This document shows positions 1 through 5,080 of a stretch of 5,080 nt of DNA, piece by piece (the first letter of the stretch is position 1; the number at the start of each line of letters is the position of its first letter). The translations under genes were made by a program, and so were the position numbers. The notes beneath the pieces were generated by a model. It saw only the letters and a program-made list of their open reading frames with translations, did no database searches and was not told the DNA's origin. The DNA is from RGIG2560 sp964418385 (GTDB lineage Bacteria > Patescibacteriota > Microgenomatia > UBA1400 > PJMF01), in assembly GCA_964418385.1 (NCBI GenBank), contig CAYQLH010000060.1, positions 1-5,080 of the forward strand, in the 5' to 3' direction.

Positions 1-12
1 TGGAAAACTGCA

Positions 13-75
13 TTTTATCTCGACTAATTTTAGTCGAATTAGATTTTTATCTCGACTAAAATTTTAGTTGAATTA
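13..75. repeat. Two tandem copies of an AT-rich palindromic repeat
   Basis: Two imperfect copies lie head to tail. A 15-base block (TTTTATCTCGACTAA) is identical at 13-27 and 45-59. A second block, TTTTAGTCGAATTA at 28-41, recurs with one change at 62-75. The copies differ by a 2-bp insertion (60-61). Each copy contains a palindrome: TCGACTAA/TTAGTCGA with a 2-base centre at 20-37, and a near-perfect 20-bp palindrome at 52-71. The second copy runs into the stop codon of the exonuclease gene (73-75). The array may continue beyond the window start. Its function is not known; a transcription end, a protein-binding site or a small repeat family are all possible. Confidence 0.75.
20..71 (-). terminator. 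Possible hairpin terminator region after the ftsH-exonuclease unit
   Basis: Directly after the exonuclease stop, the minus-strand transcript would form three consecutive hairpins: 71-52 (10-bp self-complementary, one G-U), 52-41 (AGAT, four-base loop, ATCT) and 37-20 (8 bp, short loop). The stems are AT-rich and no clear U-tract follows, so this is not a textbook intrinsic terminator. Position at the end of the transcription unit is the main argument. Plus-strand reading is also possible, since the 20-37 hairpin is followed by a short T run at 44-48. Confidence 0.3.
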
Positions 76-1035
76 AAAAAGTGCCGCTTGCAAACCTTCG
101 TCAAATTCGTCACGCGGCAAATACTTGAGTAGCGATTTAAAACCGTAATGCAGCAAAAAATCGCTCACTACCTGCTTATCATAACCCACAATCCGGCAAG
201 CATCATAATCAAAATCAATATTTTCGACAAAACGGTCAATCTGTGCCAACTCGCGAGAAATGTAAGCGTTTTCACGCTCGCCGATTAATTTGGCCACTAC
301 GCTCGCACGGACATCATCCACGTTTTCCTGGTCAATGGCTTTATAAATGCCATCCACACTGCCAAATTTTTGAATCAGTGCGACCGCCGTTTTGGGGCCA
401 ATGCCTCGCACGCCCGGGATATTGTCCGAAGCATCGCCGGCCAGTGCTTTCAAATCCACGATTTTTTCTGGAGGCACGCCCATTTTTTGTTCCACCCGCG
501 CTGGATTGTACTCAATCATTGAAGACTCAGTGTGACTGTTGCTGCGCGAGCGTGTGGAATTGGGCACTAGCACGTGCACATTTTCGTCTACCAGTTGAAA
601 GCTGTCTTTATCGCCTGTCAAAATCAGCACACTCGCTTTGCCGTCGCTGCTCACTTGACGCGAAACTGTACCAATAATGTCGTCAGCTTCAACGCCGGGA
701 ATTTGGCGTATTGGCGCGCCGAGCTTATCTACAGCTTCACGGATGAGTGTTACTTGCGGGCGCAAATCTTCTGGCATTGGCGGTCGATTGGCTTTGTAAA
801 AATCGTATTTTTGTCGTCTTTTGGTGGGCGCCGGATCGTCAAAAGCCACTAGCCAGCATTCTGGCTGCACTTGATCCAGCACCGAAAGCAAAATCCGCAA
901 AAATCCAAAAAACGCGCCTGCCACGTGACCTTCGCTGTCGGTGAGAGCGGGAAAAGCGTGGTAAGCGCGGTAAATCAAAGCGTGTCCGTCAACAATTAAA
1001 AACGTAGGCTTTGGCTCAGCGAAAAGCTCGCTCAT
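73..1035 (-). CDS. Stand-alone 5'-3' exonuclease (PolA N-terminal / FEN-like family)
   Basis: The 320-aa protein matches the 5' nuclease domain of DNA polymerase I: removal of RNA primers and 5' flaps during Okazaki-fragment maturation and repair, in the cytoplasm with divalent metal ions. Visible acidic metal-site residues are D16 (IVDGHALIYRAYHA), D66/D67 (AFDDPAPTKR), E116/D118/D119 (VEADDIIGT), D142/D144 (TGDKDSF) and D201/D204 (GDASDNIPGV). The helix-hairpin-helix part follows at about 205-225 (GVRGIGPKTA). R73/R74, Y80, K81 and R84 fit the arch region. A Ser/Arg-rich stretch at about 158-172 appears as an insertion relative to E. coli PolA. The ORF ends with TAA and no 3'-5' exonuclease or polymerase domain follows, so it is a single-domain enzyme. 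Its ATG overlaps the ftsH TGA by 4 bp with no clear Shine-Dalgarno, implying translational coupling. Family assignment is very secure; the cellular role is inferred from the family. Confidence 0.95.
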   Translation of the reverse strand: MSELFAEPKPTFLIVDGHALIYRAYHAFPALTDSEGHVAGAFFGFLRILLSVLDQVQPECWLVAFDDPAPTKRRQKYDFYKANRPPMPEDLRPQVTLIREAVDKLGAPIRQIPGVEADDIIGTVSRQVSSDGKASVLILTGDKDSFQLVDENVHVLVPNSTRSRSNSHTESSMIEYNPARVEQKMGVPPEKIVDLKALAGDASDNIPGVRGIGPKTAVALIQKFGSVDGIYKAIDQENVDDVRASVVAKLIGERENAYISRELAQIDRFVENIDFDYDACRIVGYDKQVVSDFLLHYGFKSLLKYLPRDEFDEGLQAALF

Positions 1036-2849
1036 TGGGGACTCGCTTTCTCTTCGTTCATGAGTTTGGCAAATTCCGCTCCCTCCAGGGTTTCCTTTTC
1101 CAAAAGTACACTTGCGATTTCATCTAGTTTGGCGCGGTAACGCTGCAAAATCTCGCGGGTACGCTTGTAACCGGCGCCAATAATTTTGCTGACTTCTTTG
1201 TCTACTTTGGCAGCCAACTCCGGTGAGACTTGTCGTGGTTCTTCAAAAACGTGAGCGTAATCACTGTCTTCATATTGCGGCGCCAGGTAAATCGGCCCCA
1301 ACTCACTCATGCCCCATTCTTCCACCATCCGGCGCGCAATCTTGGTAGCGCGCTCGATATCACTGCTGGCACCGGCGGTCAGTTCGTTAAAAATCTGTTC
1401 TTCTGCCACGCGACCCGCCAACATCACGCAAATCTCGTCCAACATTTCACTGCGAGTGACTTGCATTTTGTCGCGATTGGGCGGCGTGATAGTGTAACCT
1501 AAAGCGTGACCACGCGAAATAATCGAAATACGCGAGACAGCATCTGCGTGCGGCAACACGTGCGACACCAAAGCGTGACCAACTTCATGATAAGCCGTCA
1601 TTCGGCGCTCGTACTCGTCAGTTAAGCGCTTTTTACTTGGACCCATTTTAACTTTAATTGATGCTTCAGACAAATCTTGGAAAGTGATTTGACTGTGATG
1701 ATCGCGCACTATCCCGATCGCGGCTTCATTGAGCATGTTTTCGATGTCTGCGCCAGAAAAGCCAGTGGTCATTTTGGCTACTTGCTCCCAATCAATCTCG
1801 GGTGCAAAGGGTTTGCCTTTTTTGTGAATATTAATAATAAAGCGACGCTCCTCAATATCTGGCAGATTGACTACCACCCGCCGGTCAAACCGTCCTGGTC
1901 GCACGAGCGCTGGATCCAGCATATCACCGCGATTGGTGGCAGCAATCACAATCACATTGTCATTGGGTGTAAAACCATCCATCTCCACCAAAATTTGGTT
2001 GAGTGTTTGCTCGCGCTCATCGTGTCCGCCAAAACCACTGCCAGTGCGCATGCGACCGATAGCATCAATTTCATCAATAAAGATAATCGCCGGTGCGCTC
2101 TTTTTGGCAGTTTCAAACAAATCTCTCACCCGTGAAGCACCCACGCCCACCAGCATTTCCATAAATTCGCTGCCCGCAATGGATAAAAATTGGACATTGG
2201 CTTCGCCCGCGACTGCTCGCGCCAAAAGTGTCTTACCGGTACCAGCTGGACCCACTAAAAGCACGCCCTTGGGTGTGCGTGCGCCCACCTTTTGATATTT
2301 TCCTGGATTTTTGAGAAAATCCACAATTTCTTCCAACTCTTTTTTGGCCTCGTCCATGCCGCCCACGTCAGCAAATTTGATATTTTGTTTGCCCTTGCAA
2401 AAAACTTTTGCTCGCGACTTACCAATGCCAAACATATCACCGCCGCCACGTGTTTTTTTAAAAAAGAAGTAAAAAAGCACCACCATCGCTATCAGTGGCA
2501 AAAACGTAAACGCTGCCTCCAAAATTAAGTGCGACAGTGACAAATCTTTGATTTCCAAATCGGTATTGGTAAGTTCAATTTTCGCTGCTTGTAAAATATC
2601 CAAAACCGTTTCGTTACTTTCTTTGTGAACGATAAAACGCTTGGGAAAATCTTTATTATCTTCCTTGTATTGCACTCGCAGTTCATCGCCCGCGACTTCG
2701 ATAGTGGAGATCTTGTCTTCCTTCAAGTCACGCGCAAAATCCGATAAACTCACTTCTTGCACGTTTGAGCCAAAAAGCGACATCACAAACGGAATCAAAA
2801 CAAACGCCACACGCAGAAGCAAAACAGTGTTGCGCATTAAACTTCCCAC
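1032..2849 (-). CDS. ftsH: ATP-dependent zinc metalloprotease FtsH
   Basis: This is a membrane-anchored hexameric AAA+ protease that degrades misfolded membrane proteins and regulatory substrates. The 605-aa product shows TM1 (about 9-27), an extracytoplasmic segment (28-105), TM2 (107-130), a Gly-rich linker, then the AAA domain. Walker A is GPAGTGKT (200-207; most homologues have GPPGTGKT), Walker B is IIFIDE (D259, E260), the pore region is FMEM (229-232; usually FVEM), and the second region of homology ends in RPGRFD with R317 and R320. The peptidase has HEVGH (H421, E422, H425; usually HEAGH) and third zinc ligand D497. All catalytic residues are intact. The start is uncertain: GTG at 2849 lies 10 nt after a strong GGAGGT, and an in-frame ATG at 2837 would give 601 aa. 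The preceding 51-codon ORF is in the same frame, separated by one TAG. The downstream exonuclease overlaps by 4 bp. Confidence 0.97.
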   Translation of the reverse strand: MGSLMRNTVLLLRVAFVLIPFVMSLFGSNVQEVSLSDFARDLKEDKISTIEVAGDELRVQYKEDNKDFPKRFIVHKESNETVLDILQAAKIELTNTDLEIKDLSLSHLILEAAFTFLPLIAMVVLFYFFFKKTRGGGDMFGIGKSRAKVFCKGKQNIKFADVGGMDEAKKELEEIVDFLKNPGKYQKVGARTPKGVLLVGPAGTGKTLLARAVAGEANVQFLSIAGSEFMEMLVGVGASRVRDLFETAKKSAPAIIFIDEIDAIGRMRTGSGFGGHDEREQTLNQILVEMDGFTPNDNVIVIAATNRGDMLDPALVRPGRFDRRVVVNLPDIEERRFIINIHKKGKPFAPEIDWEQVAKMTTGFSGADIENMLNEAAIGIVRDHHSQITFQDLSEASIKVKMGPSKKRLTDEYERRMTAYHEVGHALVSHVLPHADAVSRISIISRGHALGYTITPPNRDKMQVTRSEMLDEICVMLAGRVAEEQIFNELTAGASSDIERATKIARRMVEEWGMSELGPIYLAPQYEDSDYAHVFEEPRQVSPELAAKVDKEVSKIIGAGYKRTREILQRYRAKLDEIASVLLEKETLEGAEFAKLMNEEKASPQ

Positions 2850-2855
2850 ATCAAA

Positions 2856-3011
2856 CTACACCTCCATGATTTTGGTAGGTTGTTCTGGTTGCTCTTGGTT
2901 GCTATTTGCCGGTTTTTTTGAAGTTTGAGATGGAGCTGTTTCCTGACGTTTCGTCTGCTTCGCTTTCGAAGGCGCCGCCGACTTTTGTTCTTTGGTTTGC
3001 TTGCTTGCCAT
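2856..3011 (-). CDS. Small basic Lys/Gln/Pro-rich ORF upstream of and in frame with ftsH
   Basis: The 51-aa ORF starts MASKQTKEQK and ends PTKIMEV. It is hydrophilic and low-complexity (Lys, Gln, Ser, Ala, Pro, Glu), with no membrane segment or recognised domain. Its ATG lies 8 nt after a TATAAT box, so its mRNA would be nearly leaderless. It stops at TAG (2858-2856), 6 nt before the ftsH GTG and in the same reading frame. Its final codons contain the ftsH Shine-Dalgarno. Two readings remain open. It may be a short leader peptide coupled to ftsH, or it may be the N-terminal cytoplasmic tail of FtsH cut off by a nonsense change or sequencing error; joined, the protein would be 659 aa. The promoter and start geometry support translation; the function is unknown. 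Confidence 0.55.
   Translation of the reverse strand: MASKQTKEQKSAAPSKAKQTKRQETAPSQTSKKPANSNQEQPEQPTKIMEV
2860..2865 (-). promoter_or_regulatory. Strong Shine-Dalgarno for ftsH
   Basis: The minus strand reads GGAGGT here, the best ribosome-binding site in the window. It lies inside the last codons of the upstream 51-codon ORF (ATG GAG GTG TAG). Spacing is 10 nt to the GTG start at 2849 and 22 nt to the ATG at 2837, which favours the GTG. An ATG at 2851 with 8-nt spacing opens only a 4-codon ORF (MWEV) whose TAA overlaps the 2837 ATG as TAATG. Confidence 0.75.
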
Positions 3012-3019
3012 AGACCGCT

Positions 3020-3030
3020 ATTATACCACA
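3020..3030 (-). promoter_or_regulatory. Extended -10 promoter of the ftsH-exonuclease unit
   Basis: The minus strand reads TGTGGTATAAT: a perfect TATAAT (3025-3020) with the extended TGn element. No good -35 is seen at 17 bp (CCAAAT at 3048-3043). The predicted start of transcription is near 3013, two bases before the ATG at 3011. The same 11-mer occurs at the TetR and tRNA promoters. Confidence 0.8.
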
Positions 3031-3093
3031 CTTTTACGGCAAATTTGGTACAACTTCTCGCGACTTCGGGTAAGTTTGATTTATTTTGATGCC

Positions 3094-3123
3094 TTGACAG
3101 TCTGGGTTTGAAACGCTTATAAT
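3094..3123 (+). promoter_or_regulatory. Consensus sigma-70-type promoter of the CAP-protein gene
   Basis: Perfect TTGACA (3094-3099) and TATAAT (3118-3123) are separated by 18 bp. The predicted transcription start is about 3130, only 3 nt before the ATG at 3133, and there is no room for a Shine-Dalgarno. It is divergent from the ftsH promoter, with about 120 bp between the two start codons. Confidence 0.88.
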
Positions 3124-3132
3124 GTAACAGAA

Positions 3133-3984
3133 ATGAAAAAAAAGGTCAAATCTACTGCTCCTGCTGCCAAACGCACTCGCGCCAGCAAAAAACGTAGCAA
3201 AACCAAAACCATTTTTAAACCTCGTTTTTTTTGTGATTGTATGACTGCTTTGGCAGCCGTGATTATGGTCGGGAGTATTAGTGCTGGTCTCACTGTCAAG
3301 CTGTTCACCCCCGATACTCGTGTTTTGGGTATTTCTACCAAACTCGACAGTCAGCAAATTTTGCGCCGTCTCAATCTTGAGCGAGCTCGCGAAGGTTTGG
3401 CACCGGTGGCACTTGATGAACGTCTCACCAGCGCTGCCCAAGCCAAAGGCGAAAATATGTTTGCTGATAGCTATTGGGCGCATGTCAACCCAGACGGTAC
3501 CGAGCCGTGGGCTTTTATTCAAGCTGCGGGCTATGAGTATCAAAGCGCTGGTGAAAACTTGGCCCGCGACTTCGCAGATGAAAGCAGTCTCATCGCGGCT
3601 TGGATGGCGAGTCCGTCGCATCGCGAAAATATTATGAACGCTGATTTTAGCGATGTTGGTTTGGCAGTTTTAGAGGGTCAAATTGATGGCAAAAATGTAC
3701 TTTTGGTAGTTAATCTTTTTGGTCAACCAAAGGGCGAAGGTGCACTGGTGGCTCAAGCTGCTACTTATACTCCCAGTGATCATGATAACGTTTTATCTGG
3801 GCAAGTCAGACCAGCGGCGATCGCTGCCCACCAAAGATTGCACTGGTGGCAGCTCGCCACGATTACAGTTGTCGCTTGTGGGATGATTTTGGTTTTGTGG
3901 CGACTTCAACCCAAAAAGGCATTCCGTCGTACTCGCAAAATGGTAGTAGTAGAGCAAATGAAGAAAGCGCGCCATGTGGGATAA
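3133..3984 (+). CDS. Membrane-anchored CAP/SCP (YkwD-like) domain protein
   Basis: The 283-aa protein has a very basic N-terminal tail (1-31), a TM segment at about 37-58, a CAP/SCP domain at about 74-198, a linker, a second TM at about 239-257 (LATITVVACGMILVLW) and a basic C-terminal tail. CAP hallmarks are H117 in YWAHVNPDG, E141 in AGENLA and H163 in SPSHRENIMN, followed by the DVGLAV and VVNLFGQP strands. By charge, both tails should be cytoplasmic and the CAP domain outside. Bacterial CAP proteins are secreted or cell-surface proteins of mostly unknown biochemical activity, so no reaction is assigned. The start is fixed by the promoter, since TATAAT ends 9 nt before this ATG. It overlaps the next gene by 11 bp. 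Two 8-base homopolymers (A at 3136-3143, T at 3225-3232) lie early in the gene. Confidence 0.9.
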   Translation: MKKKVKSTAPAAKRTRASKKRSKTKTIFKPRFFCDCMTALAAVIMVGSISAGLTVKLFTPDTRVLGISTKLDSQQILRRLNLERAREGLAPVALDERLTSAAQAKGENMFADSYWAHVNPDGTEPWAFIQAAGYEYQSAGENLARDFADESSLIAAWMASPSHRENIMNADFSDVGLAVLEGQIDGKNVLLVVNLFGQPKGEGALVAQAATYTPSDHDNVLSGQVRPAAIAAHQRLHWWQLATITVVACGMILVLWRLQPKKAFRRTRKMVVVEQMKKARHVG

Positions 3985-4351
3985 TCTTTTTCAATTTGTG
4001 TGTGCCACGTATATTCACAACTACGAAGTGATCGGCTTTACTATGGCTACTCTTGCCGCTCTTGTGGGTTTGCTTGTGAAACCGAATCGTCGTCACGTTC
4101 TCTTTTTTGTGGGTTTTTTGGTGTTGACATTGCATTTTGAATATTACAAGCATATTTCTGACGGCTTGCGCGATCAAACTCTGGCCACTTTATTTATGGA
4201 AGAAGCGCACTATCGCGGTCGTTGGCTGACTACAGTTTTTATCCAGCACGTGATCCCATTCACTTTATGGCTGATCGGGTGGGGGAGTATTTGTTTGGGG
4301 CTTTCAGATCTCAAGTGGCAGCGGCTACATTTGCGTCGTCAGAAGCGTTAG
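3974..4351 (+). CDS. Small three-TM membrane protein of unknown function
   Basis: I do not recognise this 125-aa protein. It has three hydrophobic segments at about 18-35, 41-57 and 86-110, a short basic turn (KPNRRH, 36-41) between the first two, a polar loop at about 58-85 containing HFEYYKH and MEEAHYRGR, and a basic Arg/Lys/His tail (LHLRRQKR). The positive-inside rule puts the 36-41 turn and the C-terminal tail in the cytoplasm. The ATG overlaps the last 11 bp of the CAP gene, with only a purine-rich stretch (GAAGAAAG) upstream, so it is probably translated by coupling from the CAP mRNA. Co-transcription suggests a joint envelope role, which is inference. It ends in TAG, 4 bp from the stop of the convergent TetR gene. 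Confidence 0.8.
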   Translation: MWDNLFQFVCATYIHNYEVIGFTMATLAALVGLLVKPNRRHVLFFVGFLVLTLHFEYYKHISDGLRDQTLATLFMEEAHYRGRWLTTVFIQHVIPFTLWLIGWGSICLGLSDLKWQRLHLRRQKR

Positions 4352-4370
4352 AAGCTTAACATTGACGCTT
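4343..4370. terminator. Possible shared hairpin between convergent genes
   Basis: AAGCGT (4343-4348) and ACGCTT (4365-4370) are inverted repeats; the stem extends by one T-G and one A-T pair around a 12-nt loop. It spans both stop codons, so it could act on either transcript. No U-tract follows on either side and the stem is short, so this is weak. Confidence 0.25.
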
Positions 4371-4922
4371 GATAATCTCACTTAAAGTCAACTGGCCGCA
4401 AGCAAGAATGTCTTCGAGTGTGTATTGAGTTTCGCCGCGATAATAACGAATGTATTGCAATGATTGTCCGTCCATAAAGGCTTGAAATTCCAATCCCAAA
4501 AGTTTACGGTTTGCCACATTGGGTTGCTTTTTAAGCAAAGTCGTAAATTCTTCAGCCACCCGCGCTCCCAGCACAAGTGCAAAATCGGCCGTTTTGTCTG
4601 CTTTAAAAACAAGTTTAAAAAAACGATCGTTCTTTTTCAAATAACGATAAATGGCATTTAAAGCTTCTTCCATGTCATCAAGTGATTTAATTTGGTGTTG
4701 CTCAAAAAAAGTATTCGCAATTTCGTTTTTAATTTCTCGTGCCACTTCTTCCAAACTTTGATAATGTGTATAAAACGTGCTTCTTGAAATACCCACATTT
4801 TCTACCAATTCAGTGACGTTAATTTTGGACAAATTCTTATACTTTTTTAAAAGTCGAGCAAACTGTTCACGGATTTTACGTCGCGTCCGCACACTGGCTG
4901 CATTGGTCTTTTTTCCTGGCAT
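4356..4922 (-). CDS. TetR-family transcriptional regulator
   Basis: The 188-aa protein has an N-terminal TetR-type DNA-binding domain: a basic helix (12-29, VRTRRKIREQFARLLKKY), then the helix-turn-helix at about 35-55 (INVTELVENVGISRSTFYTHY) and SLEEVAREI. The helical C-terminal part (about 70-188) would form the dimer and ligand domain; the ligand is unknown. The frame stays open upstream to an ATG at 4970, but that start would place the consensus promoter inside the gene. The ATG at 4922 (MPGKKTNAAS) lies 9 nt after TATAAT and is preferred, giving a nearly leaderless message. It is convergent with the CAP/membrane-protein unit and divergent from tRNA-Ser. No dedicated efflux or enzyme target lies beside it within the window, so autoregulation or a target beyond the window is possible. 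Confidence 0.88.
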   Translation of the reverse strand: MPGKKTNAASVRTRRKIREQFARLLKKYKNLSKINVTELVENVGISRSTFYTHYQSLEEVAREIKNEIANTFFEQHQIKSLDDMEEALNAIYRYLKKNDRFFKLVFKADKTADFALVLGARVAEEFTTLLKKQPNVANRKLLGLEFQAFMDGQSLQYIRYYRGETQYTLEDILACGQLTLSEIIKRQC

Positions 4923-4931
4923 AACATAGAC

Positions 4932-4960
4932 ATTATACCACAAATGTCCATTTTTGTCAA
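4932..4960 (-). promoter_or_regulatory. Consensus extended promoter of the TetR gene
   Basis: On the minus strand, TTGACA (4960-4955) and TATAAT (4937-4932) are separated by exactly 17 bp, and TATAAT is preceded by TGTGG, giving an extended -10. The predicted transcription start is near 4925, 3 nt before the ATG at 4922. The spacer holds a small palindrome, AAATG-TC-CATTT (4942-4953), which could be an operator for autoregulation; that is speculative. Confidence 0.9.
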
Positions 4961-4984
4961 GATCAAGCATGCAAAACGCAAAAT

Positions 4985-4995
4985 TGTGGTATAAT
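4985..4995 (+). promoter_or_regulatory. Extended -10 promoter of tRNA-Ser
   Basis: TGTGGTATAAT gives a perfect TATAAT at 4990-4995 with the TGn extension. No recognisable -35 lies at 17 bp (GCATGC at 4967-4972). Transcription should start near 5002, leaving an 18-nt leader before the tRNA at 5020. With the TetR promoter it forms a 12-bp inverted repeat (4932-4943 and 4984-4995). Confidence 0.8.
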
Positions 4996-5019
4996 AAGCG
5001 ACATCAACGGTCAATAATT

Positions 5020-5080
5020 GGAAGCGTCGCCTAGCGGCTATGGCAGCGGTTTCGAAAACCGCCGGGAGCAATCCCTCGCA
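5020..5080 (+). tRNA. tRNA-Ser(CGA), 3' end outside the window
   Basis: Visible parts are the acceptor 5' strand GGAAGCG (5020-5026), T8, D stem GCC/GGC (5029-5031, 5042-5044) with the conserved A14 and GG in the loop, and anticodon stem GCGGT/ACCGC (5046-5050, 5058-5062) around loop TTCGAAA with anticodon CGA at 5053-5055. The long variable arm typical of tRNA-Ser has stem GGGA/TCCC with a GCAA loop (5064-5075). The T arm, acceptor 3' strand and CCA lie beyond the window. It decodes UCG serine codons. Confidence 0.93.

Noticed and set aside
13..75. CRISPR array
   Set aside because: Only two degenerate copies are present, directly abutting without unique spacers, and no cas gene is nearby.
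243..677. 144-codon plus-strand ORF opposite the exonuclease
   Set aside because: Cys/Pro/Arg-rich composition typical of an antisense shadow. The opposite strand carries the nuclease motifs.
1032..1034. Recoded TGA as in Gracilibacteria/Absconditabacteria
   Set aside because: TGA ends ftsH at the expected family length within a clean ATGA overlap, and no in-frame TGA is needed elsewhere.
1677..2295. Plus-strand ORFs of 142-152 codons opposite ftsH
   Set aside because: Both overlap the conserved AAA region in antisense and have no family features.
2837..3031. 64-codon minus-strand ORF in another frame (MWYNSGLWQ...)
   Set aside because: Its start lies within the TGTGG/TATAAT promoter element. 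The overlapping 51-codon ORF has the correctly placed ATG.
3034..3621. 195-codon ORF antisense to the CAP gene
   Set aside because: It has no recognisable domain and crosses the CAP promoter. The plus strand has clear CAP motifs, so this is a shadow.
3975..3985. TGTGGGATAAT, one mismatch from the promoter 11-mer, at the CAP/membrane-protein junction
   Set aside because: The mismatch is at the first base of the -10, it lies inside coding sequence, and no start codon follows at 8-9 nt. Chance is likely.
4923..4970. Upstream extension of the TetR ORF (MLDLDKNGHLW...)
   Set aside because: It contains the whole -10 and most of the spacer of a consensus promoter, so the transcript would begin after this start codon.
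4847..5071. 74-codon minus-strand ORF across the tRNA and the TetR promoter
   Set aside because: It runs antisense through the tRNA and across two promoters, in a different frame from the TetR gene.

Overview
The window is compact bacterial DNA of moderate GC with almost no non-coding space. It uses the standard code: TGA, TAG and TAA all occur as stops. Several traits together suggest a small-genome lineage such as Patescibacteria/CPR (Saccharibacteria or a relative). These are tight gene overlaps, a stand-alone 5'-3' exonuclease without a polymerase domain, -10 boxes only 8-9 nt before start codons, and a membrane-anchored CAP protein. That placement is inference; no marker gene here proves it.

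Left part, minus strand (about 3030 down to 73): one apparent transcription unit. An extended -10 promoter is followed within 8 nt by a 51-codon basic, Lys/Gln/Pro-rich ORF. Then come ftsH (membrane AAA+ zinc protease) and a 320-aa PolA-type 5'-3' exonuclease whose ATG overlaps the ftsH stop (ATGA). The 51-codon ORF is in the same frame as ftsH and separated from it by one TAG codon, so it is either a leader peptide or a split-off N-terminal extension of FtsH. Past the exonuclease, the first 75 bases hold two degenerate tandem copies of a palindrome-containing AT-rich repeat.

Middle part, plus strand (3094-4351): a divergent promoter of consensus quality drives a 283-aa two-TM protein with an extracytoplasmic CAP/SCP (YkwD-like) domain. 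It overlaps by 11 bp an unrecognised 125-aa three-TM protein.

Right part: a TetR-family regulator on the minus strand (4356-4922) converges on the membrane-protein gene with 4 bp between stops. Its promoter is TTGACA-N17-TATAAT. Divergent from it, an extended -10 promoter precedes a tRNA-Ser(CGA) gene cut by the window end.

The main pattern across the window is promoter architecture. Three protein-coding promoters place TATAAT 8-9 nt before the ATG, predicting 2-3 nt (essentially leaderless) 5' ends. The 11-mer TGTGGTATAAT recurs exactly at three of the four promoters. The only strong Shine-Dalgarno sequence belongs to the internal gene ftsH.
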